In this document: positions 9,345-19,100 of the stretch, one piece after another
Layout of the letters: each line of letters opens with the position of its first letter
Position numbering within the stretch: position 1 is the first letter of the stretch
Assembly (NCBI GenBank): GCA_034190085.1
Contig: JAXHTS010000023.1
Span: forward strand, 1 to 64,000
Length of the DNA: 64,000 nucleotides
Direction of reading: 5' to 3'
Origin: Spirochaetota bacterium
Lineage (GTDB): Bacteria; Spirochaetota; UBA4802; JAFGDQ01
Translations under genes and position numbers: made by a program
The notes under the pieces: generated by a model
Seen by the model: only the letters and a program-made list of their open reading frames with translations
The model's database searches: none
What the model was told of the DNA's origin: nothing

Positions 9345-10432
9345 TGTTACAATACTTGAGTTTTGTGGAATCAGAAGTTATAGACTTGGAATTAAATGTT
9401 ATTTCTGGTTCAGATAGTCTTAAATTCTTTTTTAAGGGAGCGGGGTATATCCTCCTTCTGATCTATTCTACAATATTTATAGCAGCAATTGATCCATTTG
9501 TTAAATCATCATTTGAATTATGGACATTCATATTCGGTGGAACACTAACACTTATTTTGATAATAAGATTCCTTAATCATATTATCAAGTATATGAAACA
9601 TAAAAATAGCAGAATCATTGTCCATGCTGAAAGCATTGAACTGCAAAAGAGGGATGGGAATATTCAAATTCCCAGGGATGATATACAATATCTTAAGGTT
9701 GATCTTTTTGGAAATCTTATTATTCGAGGGAATAATGATAAATCTTCATTCCCTCTATCACTTCTTAGTGAAGAGGATCGCAATAGCTTTTTTTCAGACT
9801 TTAAGGATATGTTCCCCAACAGAACAGAAGTATTCAAGAAGATTTGGGATTTTTTTGAAGCACTTTTAGTCGCTTTTATTTTGGCCATGCACATAAGGGA
9901 GTTTATTATTCAGGCTTATTATATTCCAACAGGTTCTATGGAAGATACCCTCTTAGTAGGAGATCATCTGTTAGTAGAAAAGATAACCTATGGATCAATT
10001 ATCCCCAAAATGTTATCTATGGAGAAATCGATACATCTAGATTTTTTAGGTCTTCGAAGCATTAAAAGAGGGGATATTATTATTTTTAGACCACCTAATG
10101 AAGAGAAAAAGGATTTTATTAAGAGATGCATCGCTGTTTCCGGCGATGAATTTCATATTAAGGGTGGTTATGTTTACATTAATGGTAAGAGATTAGAAGA
10201 GCCTTATGTTAAGGGAGTAACGAGTTATAGAGGATTTAGCGACAAAAGGATTGAAGGGAAGGTGCCTGAGGGCAAGGTTATTGCGATGGGAGATAACCGA
10301 GAAAATTCGTATGATAGCAGGGGTTTTGGTTATCTTCCTATTGAAAGGATAAAAGGCAGGGCATTTGTTCTATATTGGAACACAGAGCAGGTTAAGAATT
10401 TAGATTTTTCAAGATATGGATTGATTAGGTAG
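9344..10432 (+). CDS. lepB: Signal peptidase I with N-terminal membrane/PH-like extension
   Basis: Signal peptidase I removes signal peptides from exported proteins on the outer face of the inner membrane. The catalytic Ser198 sits in IPTGSMEDTL, the general-base Lys260 in DFIKRCIAVSGDEF, and the conserved box MGDNRENSYDSRGFG spans 315-329. A membrane helix (171-190) precedes the Ser box. The oddity is residues 1-168. Two hydrophobic segments (about 31-50 and 58-80) are followed by a beta-rich stretch (about 88-158, IIVHAESIELQKRDGNIQIP then IRGNNDKSSFPLSLL) that resembles a small bacterial PH-like domain. Ordinary LepB starts close to residue 168. The start has a good ribosome binding site (AGGAG). 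It heads a plus-strand envelope block with the PBP and Maf genes. Confidence 0.92.
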   Translation: MLQYLSFVESEVIDLELNVISGSDSLKFFFKGAGYILLLIYSTIFIAAIDPFVKSSFELWTFIFGGTLTLILIIRFLNHIIKYMKHKNSRIIVHAESIELQKRDGNIQIPRDDIQYLKVDLFGNLIIRGNNDKSSFPLSLLSEEDRNSFFSDFKDMFPNRTEVFKKIWDFFEALLVAFILAMHIREFIIQAYYIPTGSMEDTLLVGDHLLVEKITYGSIIPKMLSMEKSIHLDFLGLRSIKRGDIIIFRPPNEEKKDFIKRCIAVSGDEFHIKGGYVYINGKRLEEPYVKGVTSYRGFSDKRIEGKVPEGKVIAMGDNRENSYDSRGFGYLPIERIKGRAFVLYWNTEQVKNLDFSRYGLIR

Positions 10433-10664
10433 ATCTTATTTATTTAGATCAGTTATTGGTGATATCGATTCTCACCATAAATGAAAGACTCCTCGTCTAA
10501 GAGAAATATTATATGATTAGATGCCTTTAATGGATGAATGGAAGGCTATCAATTCAGCTTTCCATGCAAGCTTTGCCTTTCTATTATCCTCCAACGATAA
10601 TATAGAGATCTTAACTCTCTCATTTTATTTGGAGCAATGAATTGATTTACTATTATTTTGATTA

Positions 10665-12512
10665 ATGGACCAACGAATATTTATAAGAAGGATTTATATA
10701 ACGGGCTTGCTTTTTCTGGGTATAGCCCTTTTTTTTATCTATAAATTTTATGATCTACACTTTTCTGAAAAAATAAACCTTTCTACTAATAAGGAGGTGA
10801 AAATAAAACGCGGCCTTATCAAGGACAAAAATGGTCTTATTCTAGCAATCAATATTGAGAGAGATTCCTTATTTGCTAATCCTGAAGAGATAGATAATCC
10901 TGAAGAGGTAGCTAAAATTTTATCCCCCCATATACGTAGGCCCAAACATATCATTGAAAAGAGGCTCAGGAAAAAAAAGAGATTTGTCTGGTTAAAGAGA
11001 AAATTGAATGATAAAATCGTAAAAAGAATAGAGGATATGCATATAAAGGGATTGTATTTTAAGAATGAATTTCACAGAATCTATCCACATGATAATTTAG
11101 CATCAAATATTATTGGTTTTGTTGATATTGATAATAGAGGCCTTGAGGGCATTGAATTTAGATTCGATGATCACCTTTCTGGTCGAGGCAAATGGGGTAG
11201 TCATAGGCACGACGAGGACTTAGTTGTAGGCGTAAACCTAAAACTTACTATTGATAGGTTTATTCAATATATAGCAGAAAGAGAAGTTCAAAATGGTGTA
11301 GAGGAGTTTGATGCATATAGGGGTATGGCTGTGATTATCGAGGTTAAGACAGGGAGGATACTCGCTATTGCTAAATATCCTAATTATAATCCAAATTATT
11401 ATTATAAGTATTCCACTGAGGTTATTAGAAATTTTGCTGTTGTGGATTCATTTGAGCCTGGGTCAACGCTTAAGATAATATCCCTTGCTGCAATATTAGA
11501 GGGTTGGCCTGATGTTCTTAACAAAAAATTTCTTTGTTCTGGCAAAATAAAAATAGCAGACACAACAATTAATTGCACAGGCAGGCATGGAAGAGTTAAC
11601 CTGAAAAAGATAATAAGGTATTCCTGCAATGTTGGGATTATTGAGATAATGAAGCAGATCAACGAAGAGAATTTGTTCAATGTTTTAGACCATCTTGGTT
11701 TTGGTAAAAGAATTGGCATTGATCTGCCTGGAGAATCGAATGGTATTCTTCGTTCATTAGATAATTGGTCGGGTTTATCAAAATATTCAATTTCGATTGG
11801 ACATGAGATATCAGTTACAATTTTACAATTAGCAGGAGCCTTCTGTGCTATAGCTAATGAGGGTGTGTATATTGTCCCAAGAATAATTGAATCCCTCGAG
11901 AGGGATGACGGTTCAATTATTAAGGATTTCTATCCAAAAAAAATGGGGAATGTGATAAAGGCTGAAGTGGCTAAAAAGGTATTAAAAATAATGAGAGATG
12001 TAATAATCAATGGAACAGGCAAAAAGGCTGCTTTACAGCATTATAATGTTATTGGAAAGACCGGAACATCACAGAAGCCCATGAAGAGTGGCGGATATTA
12101 TACAAATAAATGGATAGCCTCCTTTATCGGCATAGCTCCTTTTGAAGATCCGGATATATGCATTTTGGTAGTAATTGATGAACCTAAGAATGCAATATCA
12201 GGTGGCAAAGTCGCAGCCCCTATTTTTGCGAATATCGCCAAGAGAGTGCTGCCATATAGGGGAGTAAAGATCGATCCCCATGGACATAGAGAACCCCAAA
12301 AAATACAATTTAAGGAAAGAAAATTTGATGGCTCAACATTGCCAGATTTTAAGGGACTGAGTATCTCGCAAGCGCTTAAAGTCCTAGTCACTATGAAAAA
12401 GAGTCATAATGTAAAATATTTATTTAAGGGGAATGGGAGGATCTATAAGCAGCAACCTGTATCGAGAACAGCTATCAAGAAGGACCAAGAGATTATACTC
12501 TATTTGAGATGA
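10665..12512 (+). CDS. FtsI/PBP2-type peptidoglycan transpeptidase with PASTA domain
   Basis: A class B penicillin-binding protein (615 residues) that cross-links peptidoglycan. One N-terminal membrane anchor (about 10-30) is followed by the dimerisation domain (RGLIKDKNGLILA at 49-61) and the transpeptidase domain. Its motifs are SxxK at 267-270 (FEPGSTLK), SxN at 320-322 (RYSCN) and KTG at 465-467 (IGKTGTSQ). Residues about 555-615 form a C-terminal PASTA domain (LPDFKGLSISQAL ... QPVSRTAIKKDQEIILYL). The combination matches FtsI/SpoVD-type proteins of division or side-wall growth. The stop overlaps the next gene by four bases (ATGA). No mraY/mur genes are in the window, so this copy lies outside the standard dcw cluster visible here. 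Confidence 0.93.
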   Translation: MDQRIFIRRIYITGLLFLGIALFFIYKFYDLHFSEKINLSTNKEVKIKRGLIKDKNGLILAINIERDSLFANPEEIDNPEEVAKILSPHIRRPKHIIEKRLRKKKRFVWLKRKLNDKIVKRIEDMHIKGLYFKNEFHRIYPHDNLASNIIGFVDIDNRGLEGIEFRFDDHLSGRGKWGSHRHDEDLVVGVNLKLTIDRFIQYIAEREVQNGVEEFDAYRGMAVIIEVKTGRILAIAKYPNYNPNYYYKYSTEVIRNFAVVDSFEPGSTLKIISLAAILEGWPDVLNKKFLCSGKIKIADTTINCTGRHGRVNLKKIIRYSCNVGIIEIMKQINEENLFNVLDHLGFGKRIGIDLPGESNGILRSLDNWSGLSKYSISIGHEISVTILQLAGAFCAIANEGVYIVPRIIESLERDDGSIIKDFYPKKMGNVIKAEVAKKVLKIMRDVIINGTGKKAALQHYNVIGKTGTSQKPMKSGGYYTNKWIASFIGIAPFEDPDICILVVIDEPKNAISGGKVAAPIFANIAKRVLPYRGVKIDPHGHREPQKIQFKERKFDGSTLPDFKGLSISQALKVLVTMKKSHNVKYLFKGNGRIYKQQPVSRTAIKKDQEIILYLR

Positions 12513-14380
12513 AAGAAATGATATCACTATATGATGCAAATCTATCTATAATTAGAGAGACCTCTCCACACTTACATACAGAAATAATAAATTCAAGGGA
12601 CAGTTGTCAGGTAAATGTTGTTGATTCCAGAGATGGCAATAAGGTTCCAGAGTTAGCGTTGGATGGCAGGAGGGTTTTTATCCATAGCAAGTTCGATCCC
12701 ATTAAGGAAGCTAAGAGACTAGTCGCAGAGATTGATGTGGATAGGTTTGATCTGTTTATTGTTTTTGGATTCGGGTTTGCCTATCAGATAGAAGAATTAT
12801 TACAATTGATTAATGATGATGCGCTTATTCTTGTTATTGAGAAGGATCTCTGGATGATAAGGGCGGCCCTAAGGCATCGCGATTTGACTGCAATTCTCCG
12901 CGATAATAGATTGAAATTTTTGGTTGATCCGGATGAGGAGGCCATATCTGATGCCTTAAGGGGAAAATCCACTTATCGAGTTTCATTTATTGCACCAAGG
13001 GGGGCCTTTCAGGTTGATCCTGAATATTATAACAATATTAGAAACATTGCGAGATCATACCTTTCAACCAAAGAAGTGAATATTGCAACACTATCAAAGT
13101 TCGAAAAAATATGGAGCGCAAATATTGCAAGGAACATTCAAGCTTTTTACCATTATCCTGGAGCGAATATTTTTTATAATCAATTTAAAGATGTCCCAGC
13201 AATTATTGTTGGCGCTGGGCCATCACTATATGAGAGCTTGGAGTTTGTACAGGCTAATGCAGGGAGGGCTCTAATCATTGCAGTAGACACCTCCTATAAG
13301 ATTCTTAAGAGATATGGCATTGAACCCCATTTTTGCATTACCGTTGATCCTCAGGTTGTCAATGCCAGATATTTTGAGGGTGATGAACATAAACAGACAA
13401 TATTGATTGCTGATCCAACCGTGCATCCATCTGTATTTCGTCTTTTTAAGGGAGACATAGCCATCACTGGTATGGCCTTCAAAATGATGAAATGGATTGA
13501 AGATGTGGCTGGCGAGAGGGGCGAGCTTGCATATGGGGGTTCCGTTGCGACAAATGCCTATGACTTTGCAAAAAGAATCGGTGCCTCACCCATCGTTCTT
13601 GTAGGTCAGGATTTAGCATTCACCAATGGTCTGGCACATGCAAGGGGTTCTTATCTCGATGAGGAGATTTATCTAAGAACATATAGATTATACAGCATTC
13701 AAATGTTTAATAGGTATCAGCTAACAGCTTTGCCAAAAATATATGTTGATGGAATAAAGGGGGATAGGGTTCATACAAATCAAAAAATGATGATCTTTCT
13801 TTCATGGTTTGAGAAGAGGGGCGATGATAAGATTATTAATGCAACAACCAATGGGGCTATTATTAAGGGGGTTAGACATATCGCTTCTGATGATATTTGT
13901 TTTAACGATGCAGAAGATGATATTTTTTATAAAATTAATTCGATCTACAACTCTAGTATTATCACCCCCCCCATAAGTGACAATATTAGAATGAGATTGC
14001 TTGAGGTATGTCAGGAGATGTTAGGTGAATTGAATTCTTTATTGCCAATTTTAGAGAGAGCTGTGTCCCTCTCTCTTGAGCTTGTATCTCTGATAAAGAT
14101 GAATATGAGGGATCAGGGGAAGTTGGATTATATCTTAAGGAAGTTATCAGAAGTGGATAAGGTTGTAGAAAAAAGGGATACACTGAAGGATATGATTAGC
14201 TTCACAATACAACGAGTTATTCATACAATAACTGAGGGGTATAAAATCGACGACAAGGATGATTCATTAACCGATGATGAGCTTGTGGCAAAGAGATCAA
14301 ATTATCTCTATACGGGGCTTTTGGAGGGTTCACTCTACAATAAAAAAATTATTCATAAAATGACAGCGCTTCTTGGATGA
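12509..14380 (+). CDS. Motility accessory factor / DUF115 (Maf-like) protein
   Basis: This 623-residue protein has the Maf/DUF115 (MptE-like) pattern. A first domain contains DLFIVFGFGFAYQIEELL. The core region has VPAIIVGAGPSLYESLEFV (near 230) and AVDTSYKILKRYGIEPHF followed by CITVDPQ, with GGSVATNAYDFA and VGQDLAFTNGLAHA later. Proteins of this family glycosylate flagellins with nonulosonic acids or act in related sugar-phosphate chemistry, and they are common in spirochaetes and epsilonproteobacteria. The C-terminal 130 residues are helical. Translation is coupled to the PBP gene by an ATGA overlap. No flagellin or nonulosonic acid genes are nearby, so the substrate is an inference from the family. 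The NeuD/PglD-like acetyltransferase at 39022 is a possible distant partner. Confidence 0.88.
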   Translation: MKEMISLYDANLSIIRETSPHLHTEIINSRDSCQVNVVDSRDGNKVPELALDGRRVFIHSKFDPIKEAKRLVAEIDVDRFDLFIVFGFGFAYQIEELLQLINDDALILVIEKDLWMIRAALRHRDLTAILRDNRLKFLVDPDEEAISDALRGKSTYRVSFIAPRGAFQVDPEYYNNIRNIARSYLSTKEVNIATLSKFEKIWSANIARNIQAFYHYPGANIFYNQFKDVPAIIVGAGPSLYESLEFVQANAGRALIIAVDTSYKILKRYGIEPHFCITVDPQVVNARYFEGDEHKQTILIADPTVHPSVFRLFKGDIAITGMAFKMMKWIEDVAGERGELAYGGSVATNAYDFAKRIGASPIVLVGQDLAFTNGLAHARGSYLDEEIYLRTYRLYSIQMFNRYQLTALPKIYVDGIKGDRVHTNQKMMIFLSWFEKRGDDKIINATTNGAIIKGVRHIASDDICFNDAEDDIFYKINSIYNSSIITPPISDNIRMRLLEVCQEMLGELNSLLPILERAVSLSLELVSLIKMNMRDQGKLDYILRKLSEVDKVVEKRDTLKDMISFTIQRVIHTITEGYKIDDKDDSLTDDELVAKRSNYLYTGLLEGSLYNKKIIHKMTALLG

Positions 14381-14472
14381 TGGGCTGATCTTCTCATAAT
14401 TATTATACAATAACATTATATATTGACATATGCTACTGGGTGTAACTAAACCAATCCATTTTTACTGAGTAT

Positions 14473-14847
14473 TTACATTTCCAAAATATACTGTAGCATA
14501 TCCTTCCTGCTTATAATTCCAACTAGTTTATTCTCTGATAGAATCGGGACCCTTTTGATATTCTGATTTATAAAATAATCACATATATCGAATAGATCAG
14601 AATCCTCTTCAAATGATATTACCTCAGTTGTCATAAATGCCTCAACAGTTATACCATCAATGGTATCTGAAAATGCTAATTGTAGTAGATCCTTCTCTGA
14701 GATAATACCCTCCAGACTCAGTTCCCTTGATACAACTGGAAATCCGCTGATTCTTTTTTCCAGCATAAGTTCGATTGCCTTGCGAACTGGTGTCTCCTTT
14801 GTTATTGTAATTACATTGGTGATCATTATGTCTTTTGCGGTTGACAA
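14473..14847 (-). CDS. Tandem CBS-domain protein
   Basis: Two CBS domains make up nearly the whole protein of about 124 residues. The first begins AKDIMITNVITITKETPV and runs through SGFPVVS and GIISEKDLLQ. The second begins VEAFMTTEVISFEEDSDL and ends VPILSENKLVGIISRKDML. Stand-alone CBS pairs bind adenine nucleotides and act as energy or redox sensors for partner proteins. A TTG at 14847 is preceded by GGGAAGG six bases upstream and gives the usual family start close to the first domain; the frame is open to a TTG at 14877. The gene converges with the Maf gene and is not clearly in an operon, so its partner is unknown. Confidence 0.85.
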   Translation of the reverse strand: MSTAKDIMITNVITITKETPVRKAIELMLEKRISGFPVVSRELSLEGIISEKDLLQLAFSDTIDGITVEAFMTTEVISFEEDSDLFDICDYFINQNIKRVPILSENKLVGIISRKDMLQYILEM

Positions 14848-15023
14848 AATATACCTTCCCAATATGATTGAAGTCAAAATAATTCTTTATTGCTAAAAGA
14901 CTTCGGTCATATATTACACTAATAATGTTTAATTTTCAAGCACTATTACTCATCCTGACATCAAAATGGATGATAGGTCTTATTGGTTATTACTAATCAT
15001 CTCAAAAACTATAATCAAAAATA

Positions 15024-15051
15024 TTGATATCATATTTTTATATATTATGAT
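15024..15051 (+). promoter_or_regulatory. Candidate sigma-70-type promoter for the S1-like gene
   Basis: TTGATA at 15024-15029 and TATGAT at 15046-15051 are separated by 16 bases, about 40 bases before the ribosome binding site of the S1-like gene. The surrounding DNA is very AT-rich, so chance similarity is possible. Confidence 0.35.
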
Positions 15052-15092
15052 ATTATAAAAATAATCATAATCACAATATTGGAGATACACCA

Positions 15093-16337
15093 TTGAGTAC
15101 TGAAAAATCAGATTTAAATCAACAAGATGATCTAATTGATAACTCGGTTGAGAATGAAGAAGTTATAGATAACGAATGTAATCAGAATTTTGCTGAGCTA
15201 CTTGAAAACAATCATGTTGATAGTCATATGTACATAACCGGTCAGATGGTTGATGCCGAAATCATCAAGATAGCAGGTGAATGGATATTTCTTAATGTTG
15301 GAGGAAAGAGTGAAGGATATCTTGAAGCAAAGGAACTGATAGATGAAGATGGTAACCTGACTGTGAAGGAAGGTGATAAAATTAAAGCATATCTATTATC
15401 TTCACAGAATGAAGAGCTACATTTTACTACCAGAATCAGTGGTGAGAATGCAGGACTTGATCTATTACAAATGGCTTATAAGAATGGAATTCCTGTGGAA
15501 GGTTTTGTTGAGAGGGAGGTCAAGGGCGGTTGTGAAGTAAAGATAGGCAATACCAGGGCCTTTTGTCCATATTCACAGATAGGCATGGGACGAGAGAATA
15601 TTGATAAATACATTACTGAGCATCTGCCTTTTAAGATCATTGAATTCAGTGAGAATGGGCGTAATATTATTCTTTCCAATAGAGCCATTCTTGAAGAAAA
15701 ACGACAAGCTCAAATAGAGACGCTAAAGGATTCATTACATGAAGGGAAAAGGATTAAGGGTCATGTAAAATCTATTCAGGATTTTGGCGCATTTGTTGAC
15801 ATTGGGGGCATACAGGCCTTGCTGCCCATCTCAGAGATAAGCAGAGGTAAAGTTGATGATATTCGTCAATCATTATCAATAGGCCAGGAAATTGAGGTTG
15901 CTGTAATAAATCTGGATTGGGAGAATGAAAAGATTTCATTGAGTATCAAAGAACTCCAACCAGATCCATGGGATGATGCTAAAATAAAATATACCAAGGG
16001 ATCACATCATACTGGAGAAATAACGCGTATTACAAATTTTGGAGCTTTTGTTACACTTGAGCCCGGCCTTGACGGTCTTATTCATATCTCTGAATTGGGA
16101 GACAACGCTAGGATAAAACACCCCCGTGAGATTGTTAATGAAGGAGAAAGAGTTGAGGTGCAGATCGCTGGGGTGGACATTGAGAAGAGAAGGATATCCT
16201 TGAGACCTGTAGTATACAGTCAAAAGGACAGCGAAATGAATAATTATCAGCAATATATGAATAAAAAGGATGATTCATATAATCCCTTTAGCAATCTGGG
16301 AGACCTTCTTAAAGATAAAATTGATAAGAAAAAGTGA
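15093..16337 (+). CDS. rpsA: Ribosomal protein S1-like protein with four S1 domains
   Basis: After an acidic leader of about 45 residues, four S1 RNA-binding domains follow in the 414 residues. Domain 1 (about 48-118) contains EIIKIAGEWIFLNVGGKSEG; domain 2 (about 135-200) is divergent; domain 3 (about 217-285) contains GHVKSIQDFGAFVDIGG; domain 4 (about 303-375) contains GEITRITNFGAFVTLEPGLD. S1 docks mRNA on the 30S ribosome. The classic E. coli S1 has six domains; four-domain versions occur in several phyla, and RNA-binding relatives with other duties exist. The start is TTG with GGAG eight bases upstream. The gene stands alone, with the DEAD-box helicase convergent downstream. Confidence 0.87.
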   Translation: MSTEKSDLNQQDDLIDNSVENEEVIDNECNQNFAELLENNHVDSHMYITGQMVDAEIIKIAGEWIFLNVGGKSEGYLEAKELIDEDGNLTVKEGDKIKAYLLSSQNEELHFTTRISGENAGLDLLQMAYKNGIPVEGFVEREVKGGCEVKIGNTRAFCPYSQIGMGRENIDKYITEHLPFKIIEFSENGRNIILSNRAILEEKRQAQIETLKDSLHEGKRIKGHVKSIQDFGAFVDIGGIQALLPISEISRGKVDDIRQSLSIGQEIEVAVINLDWENEKISLSIKELQPDPWDDAKIKYTKGSHHTGEITRITNFGAFVTLEPGLDGLIHISELGDNARIKHPREIVNEGERVEVQIAGVDIEKRRISLRPVVYSQKDSEMNNYQQYMNKKDDSYNPFSNLGDLLKDKIDKKK

Positions 16338-16486
16338 TACGACTATTCCTACAATTCATCAATTAGCCCACAAAATATCGTAATGACCATCCTTATCTGT
16401 TTAATATCATGGTTTTTTACTACTTAGTTGAATAACATGCTAAGTAGATTGAGGAGTAAGAAATCATCTGGATTATCGAGTATAAC

Positions 16487-18028
16487 TTATGAAGTTTTTT
16501 TTCGCTTTTTTAGGATACTGGATATTCCTTTAATACTAAAGTTGCGATTTTTTTTCTTTTTCATATCAACACGATCATTAATAACAATAAACTTCTCCCC
16601 ATATTTTTTACTATAATACTCAAGGCGTTCATCAATGGATACATTTCTTGAGGGACGTGATTGTTTTTCAACATTTATAGGTTTTATAGCGTTACACACT
16701 TTGACCTTAGAATCCTTGACGACTTTTGGCCTTTCTACTTTTATGATTGGTCTTTTACCCTGTACTGGTATATGTTTATCTTTGCTGTTTGAAGAGGTTC
16801 TCCTTTGATTGTTTTTCCTTTTATTATTGGTTTTTCTTTTTTGTCTGCCATCGATGTTGTTGGACATTGAAAAGTTCATACTAGCAACCTTGTCCTCCTC
16901 AAAGAGATTATCTTCAGCCCATTCAACCGGAATCTTCATTTTGGTGTAGGATTCAATCGCTTCCAGGTTATAAACACATTTTTCGCAAACGAGTGATATC
17001 GCTTTTCCGGATTTCCCAACTCGTGCAGTGCGACCTATCCTGTGAACATAGCTCTCTGAATTTTCAGGTAAATCATAGTTGATCACCATTTCAAGGTCAT
17101 CTATATGCAGTCCACGTGACGCAACGTCAGTAGCAATGAGGTATGGAATCTTGTCCGACTTTAATTGATCAATTATCTGCAATCTCTTTTTCTGAGGGAG
17201 ATCGCCGATTATATACTGACAGTTAAATCCATTATGTTTCAATCGCTTTGCGACTTCCACAGCCTTCTGTTTTGTATTTGTAAAGACAATGGCATTCCTA
17301 GGTTGTTCAGTTTTCAAAATTCCTAATAACAGATTCATTTTTTCTTCTCTTCCAACATGATAGAGCTTCTGAGAAACGCTTTCAACTGTAATCTGGTCTG
17401 GTTCGATTTCGACTTCTTCAGCATCATTCATATATTCGCTTGCTATCTTTTTAACTCGATGATCCAGTGTTGCACTATACAACATTGACTGCCGATGACT
17501 CTTTGAGGGCAGCTTTTTCAGCATTTTCCTGATATCTGGCAGGAATCCCATGTCGAAGAGTCTGTCCGCCTCATCAATAACCAGTATACCTATCTTTTTG
17601 AGATCCAGTTTACCAGATTTGCTGAAATCGATTAGCCTCCCTGGCGTACCAATTATAATGTCTACTCCATCTCTTAGCAACTTTTCTTGTCTATTATATC
17701 CGACACCACCATAAAATGTGCCACACTTAACTCCTGTATGCCTACCTATCACCTCAGCCTCCCTTCCTATCTGATCAGCTAACTCTCGTGTAGGCGCGAT
17801 GACAAGGGCCTTCTGTCTTTTATTAGGTTCATTTTGAAGCATTAGGTAAAAAATCGAGATCAGGAAGGCCGCAGTTTTACCAGTTCCAGTCTGAGATTGA
17901 ACATATACATCCTTTCCCATAAAGGTATGCGTAAAGGTGATTTCCTGAACAGGCATGCATTTTACAAAACCAGCATCATCTATTCCATGCTGGAGTTTTT
18001 CGTTTAAATTAAGTTCTGTAAATTTCAT
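16487..18028 (-). CDS. DEAD-box ATP-dependent RNA helicase
   Basis: A 513-residue RNA helicase with all core motifs: Q-motif region near 20-30, QTGTGKT at 46-52, PTRELADQ, GTPGRLID, DEAD, SAT, and in the second RecA domain FTNTKQKAVEVA, TDVASRGLHID and HRIGRTARVGKSG. The C-terminal 130 residues are very basic and low in complexity (KRKTNNKRKNNQRR and similar), a typical RNA-binding tail of RhlE/CsdA-like helicases that remodel RNA in ribosome assembly or cold adaptation. The exact subfamily cannot be fixed by eye. The gene is single and convergent with the S1-like gene. The ribosome binding site is weak (AGAG). Confidence 0.93.
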   Translation of the reverse strand: MKFTELNLNEKLQHGIDDAGFVKCMPVQEITFTHTFMGKDVYVQSQTGTGKTAAFLISIFYLMLQNEPNKRQKALVIAPTRELADQIGREAEVIGRHTGVKCGTFYGGVGYNRQEKLLRDGVDIIIGTPGRLIDFSKSGKLDLKKIGILVIDEADRLFDMGFLPDIRKMLKKLPSKSHRQSMLYSATLDHRVKKIASEYMNDAEEVEIEPDQITVESVSQKLYHVGREEKMNLLLGILKTEQPRNAIVFTNTKQKAVEVAKRLKHNGFNCQYIIGDLPQKKRLQIIDQLKSDKIPYLIATDVASRGLHIDDLEMVINYDLPENSESYVHRIGRTARVGKSGKAISLVCEKCVYNLEAIESYTKMKIPVEWAEDNLFEEDKVASMNFSMSNNIDGRQKRKTNNKRKNNQRRTSSNSKDKHIPVQGKRPIIKVERPKVVKDSKVKVCNAIKPINVEKQSRPSRNVSIDERLEYYSKKYGEKFIVINDRVDMKKKKNRNFSIKGISSILKKRKKTS

Positions 18029-18439
18029 AATTATCTCTTTGTTTATTATATTGCCCCTAAGTGGTAATAATTATAACTTTCTTAAAGGTCGAATTTCATA
18101 ACTTGTCTATACAGTATGAATAGAAATACATTTCTCCATATCAATACTATAAAGACTTATGTGCTTTCTTTATCTTACTATTAATAATATTATTGATGAA
18201 AGAGACAACAAAAAGGCATTTGTTGTAATAAATCAATATAAAAATGATTTTCATAAGATAAATATTTCATAAATAATTTTAAGTCATTATAATTGATAGC
18301 GCAGTTATTGGAAAGTGATAAAATTGCAGAAACACATTTTATTATATTTACAGTAAATGTTTGTCTATGTAGAAGTATAGAATTGATAATTGGTAAATAT
18401 TGTCCCATTTCATTGAAGCGATACAAAAAGATTTATAAA

Positions 18440-19100
18440 AAAACCTGAGGATAATGATAAAACAGGCGAGGTGCTTGCTATAATAGAAAGCAATGAAAGT
18501 TTATCATCATATCATATAAGATCATTAATTCCTGGCAGAATAATTGAGAAACATATTACTCTCGGCAAGTTTTTCTCTGATGAAACAACTGTATATAAAA
18601 TAGCAAATTTTTCAATAGTATGGATCAATCTCGCAGTTTATATAAAAAACCTCCATATTATTAAAATTGGCCAAAAAGTCGATATCGAGTCTGTTGGTGT
18701 TCATATAAGGGCTTCAGGAATTATTTCTTATATTCAACCAATCTTTAATGAAGAGACAAGAGGTTTTATCGCTAGGGTGGTGCTTCCAAACAGGAATAAT
18801 CAATTTCAACCTGGTATGTTTGTTAAAGGAAAGATTGTGCTGATAACTGGCAAGAGTATACCTATAATATCCAATAATGCTCTACAGGTGATTGATGAAA
18901 AGCCCTGTGTTTTTGTACCGGAAGGGAAAGGCGTTTACAGACTTGTCACTTTTAGTATTGGGGAAAAGGGCATTCATTATAGTCATCTCCTTTCAGGTTT
19001 GAATATTGGGGATTCTTATGTTGGTATTGGCTCCTTCAAGTTTAAGGCTAAATTTGTAATGAGCAATATTGGAGGGCATGCAGGTTATGGACATCAATAG
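18440..19100 (+). pseudogene. Decayed CusB/CzcB-type efflux adaptor
   Basis: The frame 18471-19100 (209 codons) is the C-terminal half of a heavy-metal RND periplasmic adaptor: TGEVLAIIESNESLSSY (lipoyl-like half), then the barrel region with YKIANFSIVWINLAVY, TRGFIARVVLPNRNNQFQPG and the end GGHAGYGHQ. Reading backwards, the same frame continues to about 18440 (PEDNDKTGE). Similarity then seems to jump to another frame (KRYKKIYKK), and no signal peptide or first half is found. The intact protein would have about 400 residues. The locus therefore looks truncated and frameshifted, a non-functional remnant next to a broken cusA. Confidence 0.75.

Noticed and set aside
14410-14440. TTGACA word as a promoter, also present near 53883
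   Set aside because: At 14423 it lies between convergent genes; no -10 box at 16-18 bases in either case.
18190-18426. Minus-strand 78-codon frame between the helicase and cusB relic
   Set aside because: No ribosome binding site, no family resemblance, and it overlaps the region where the adaptor relic seems to begin on the other strand.
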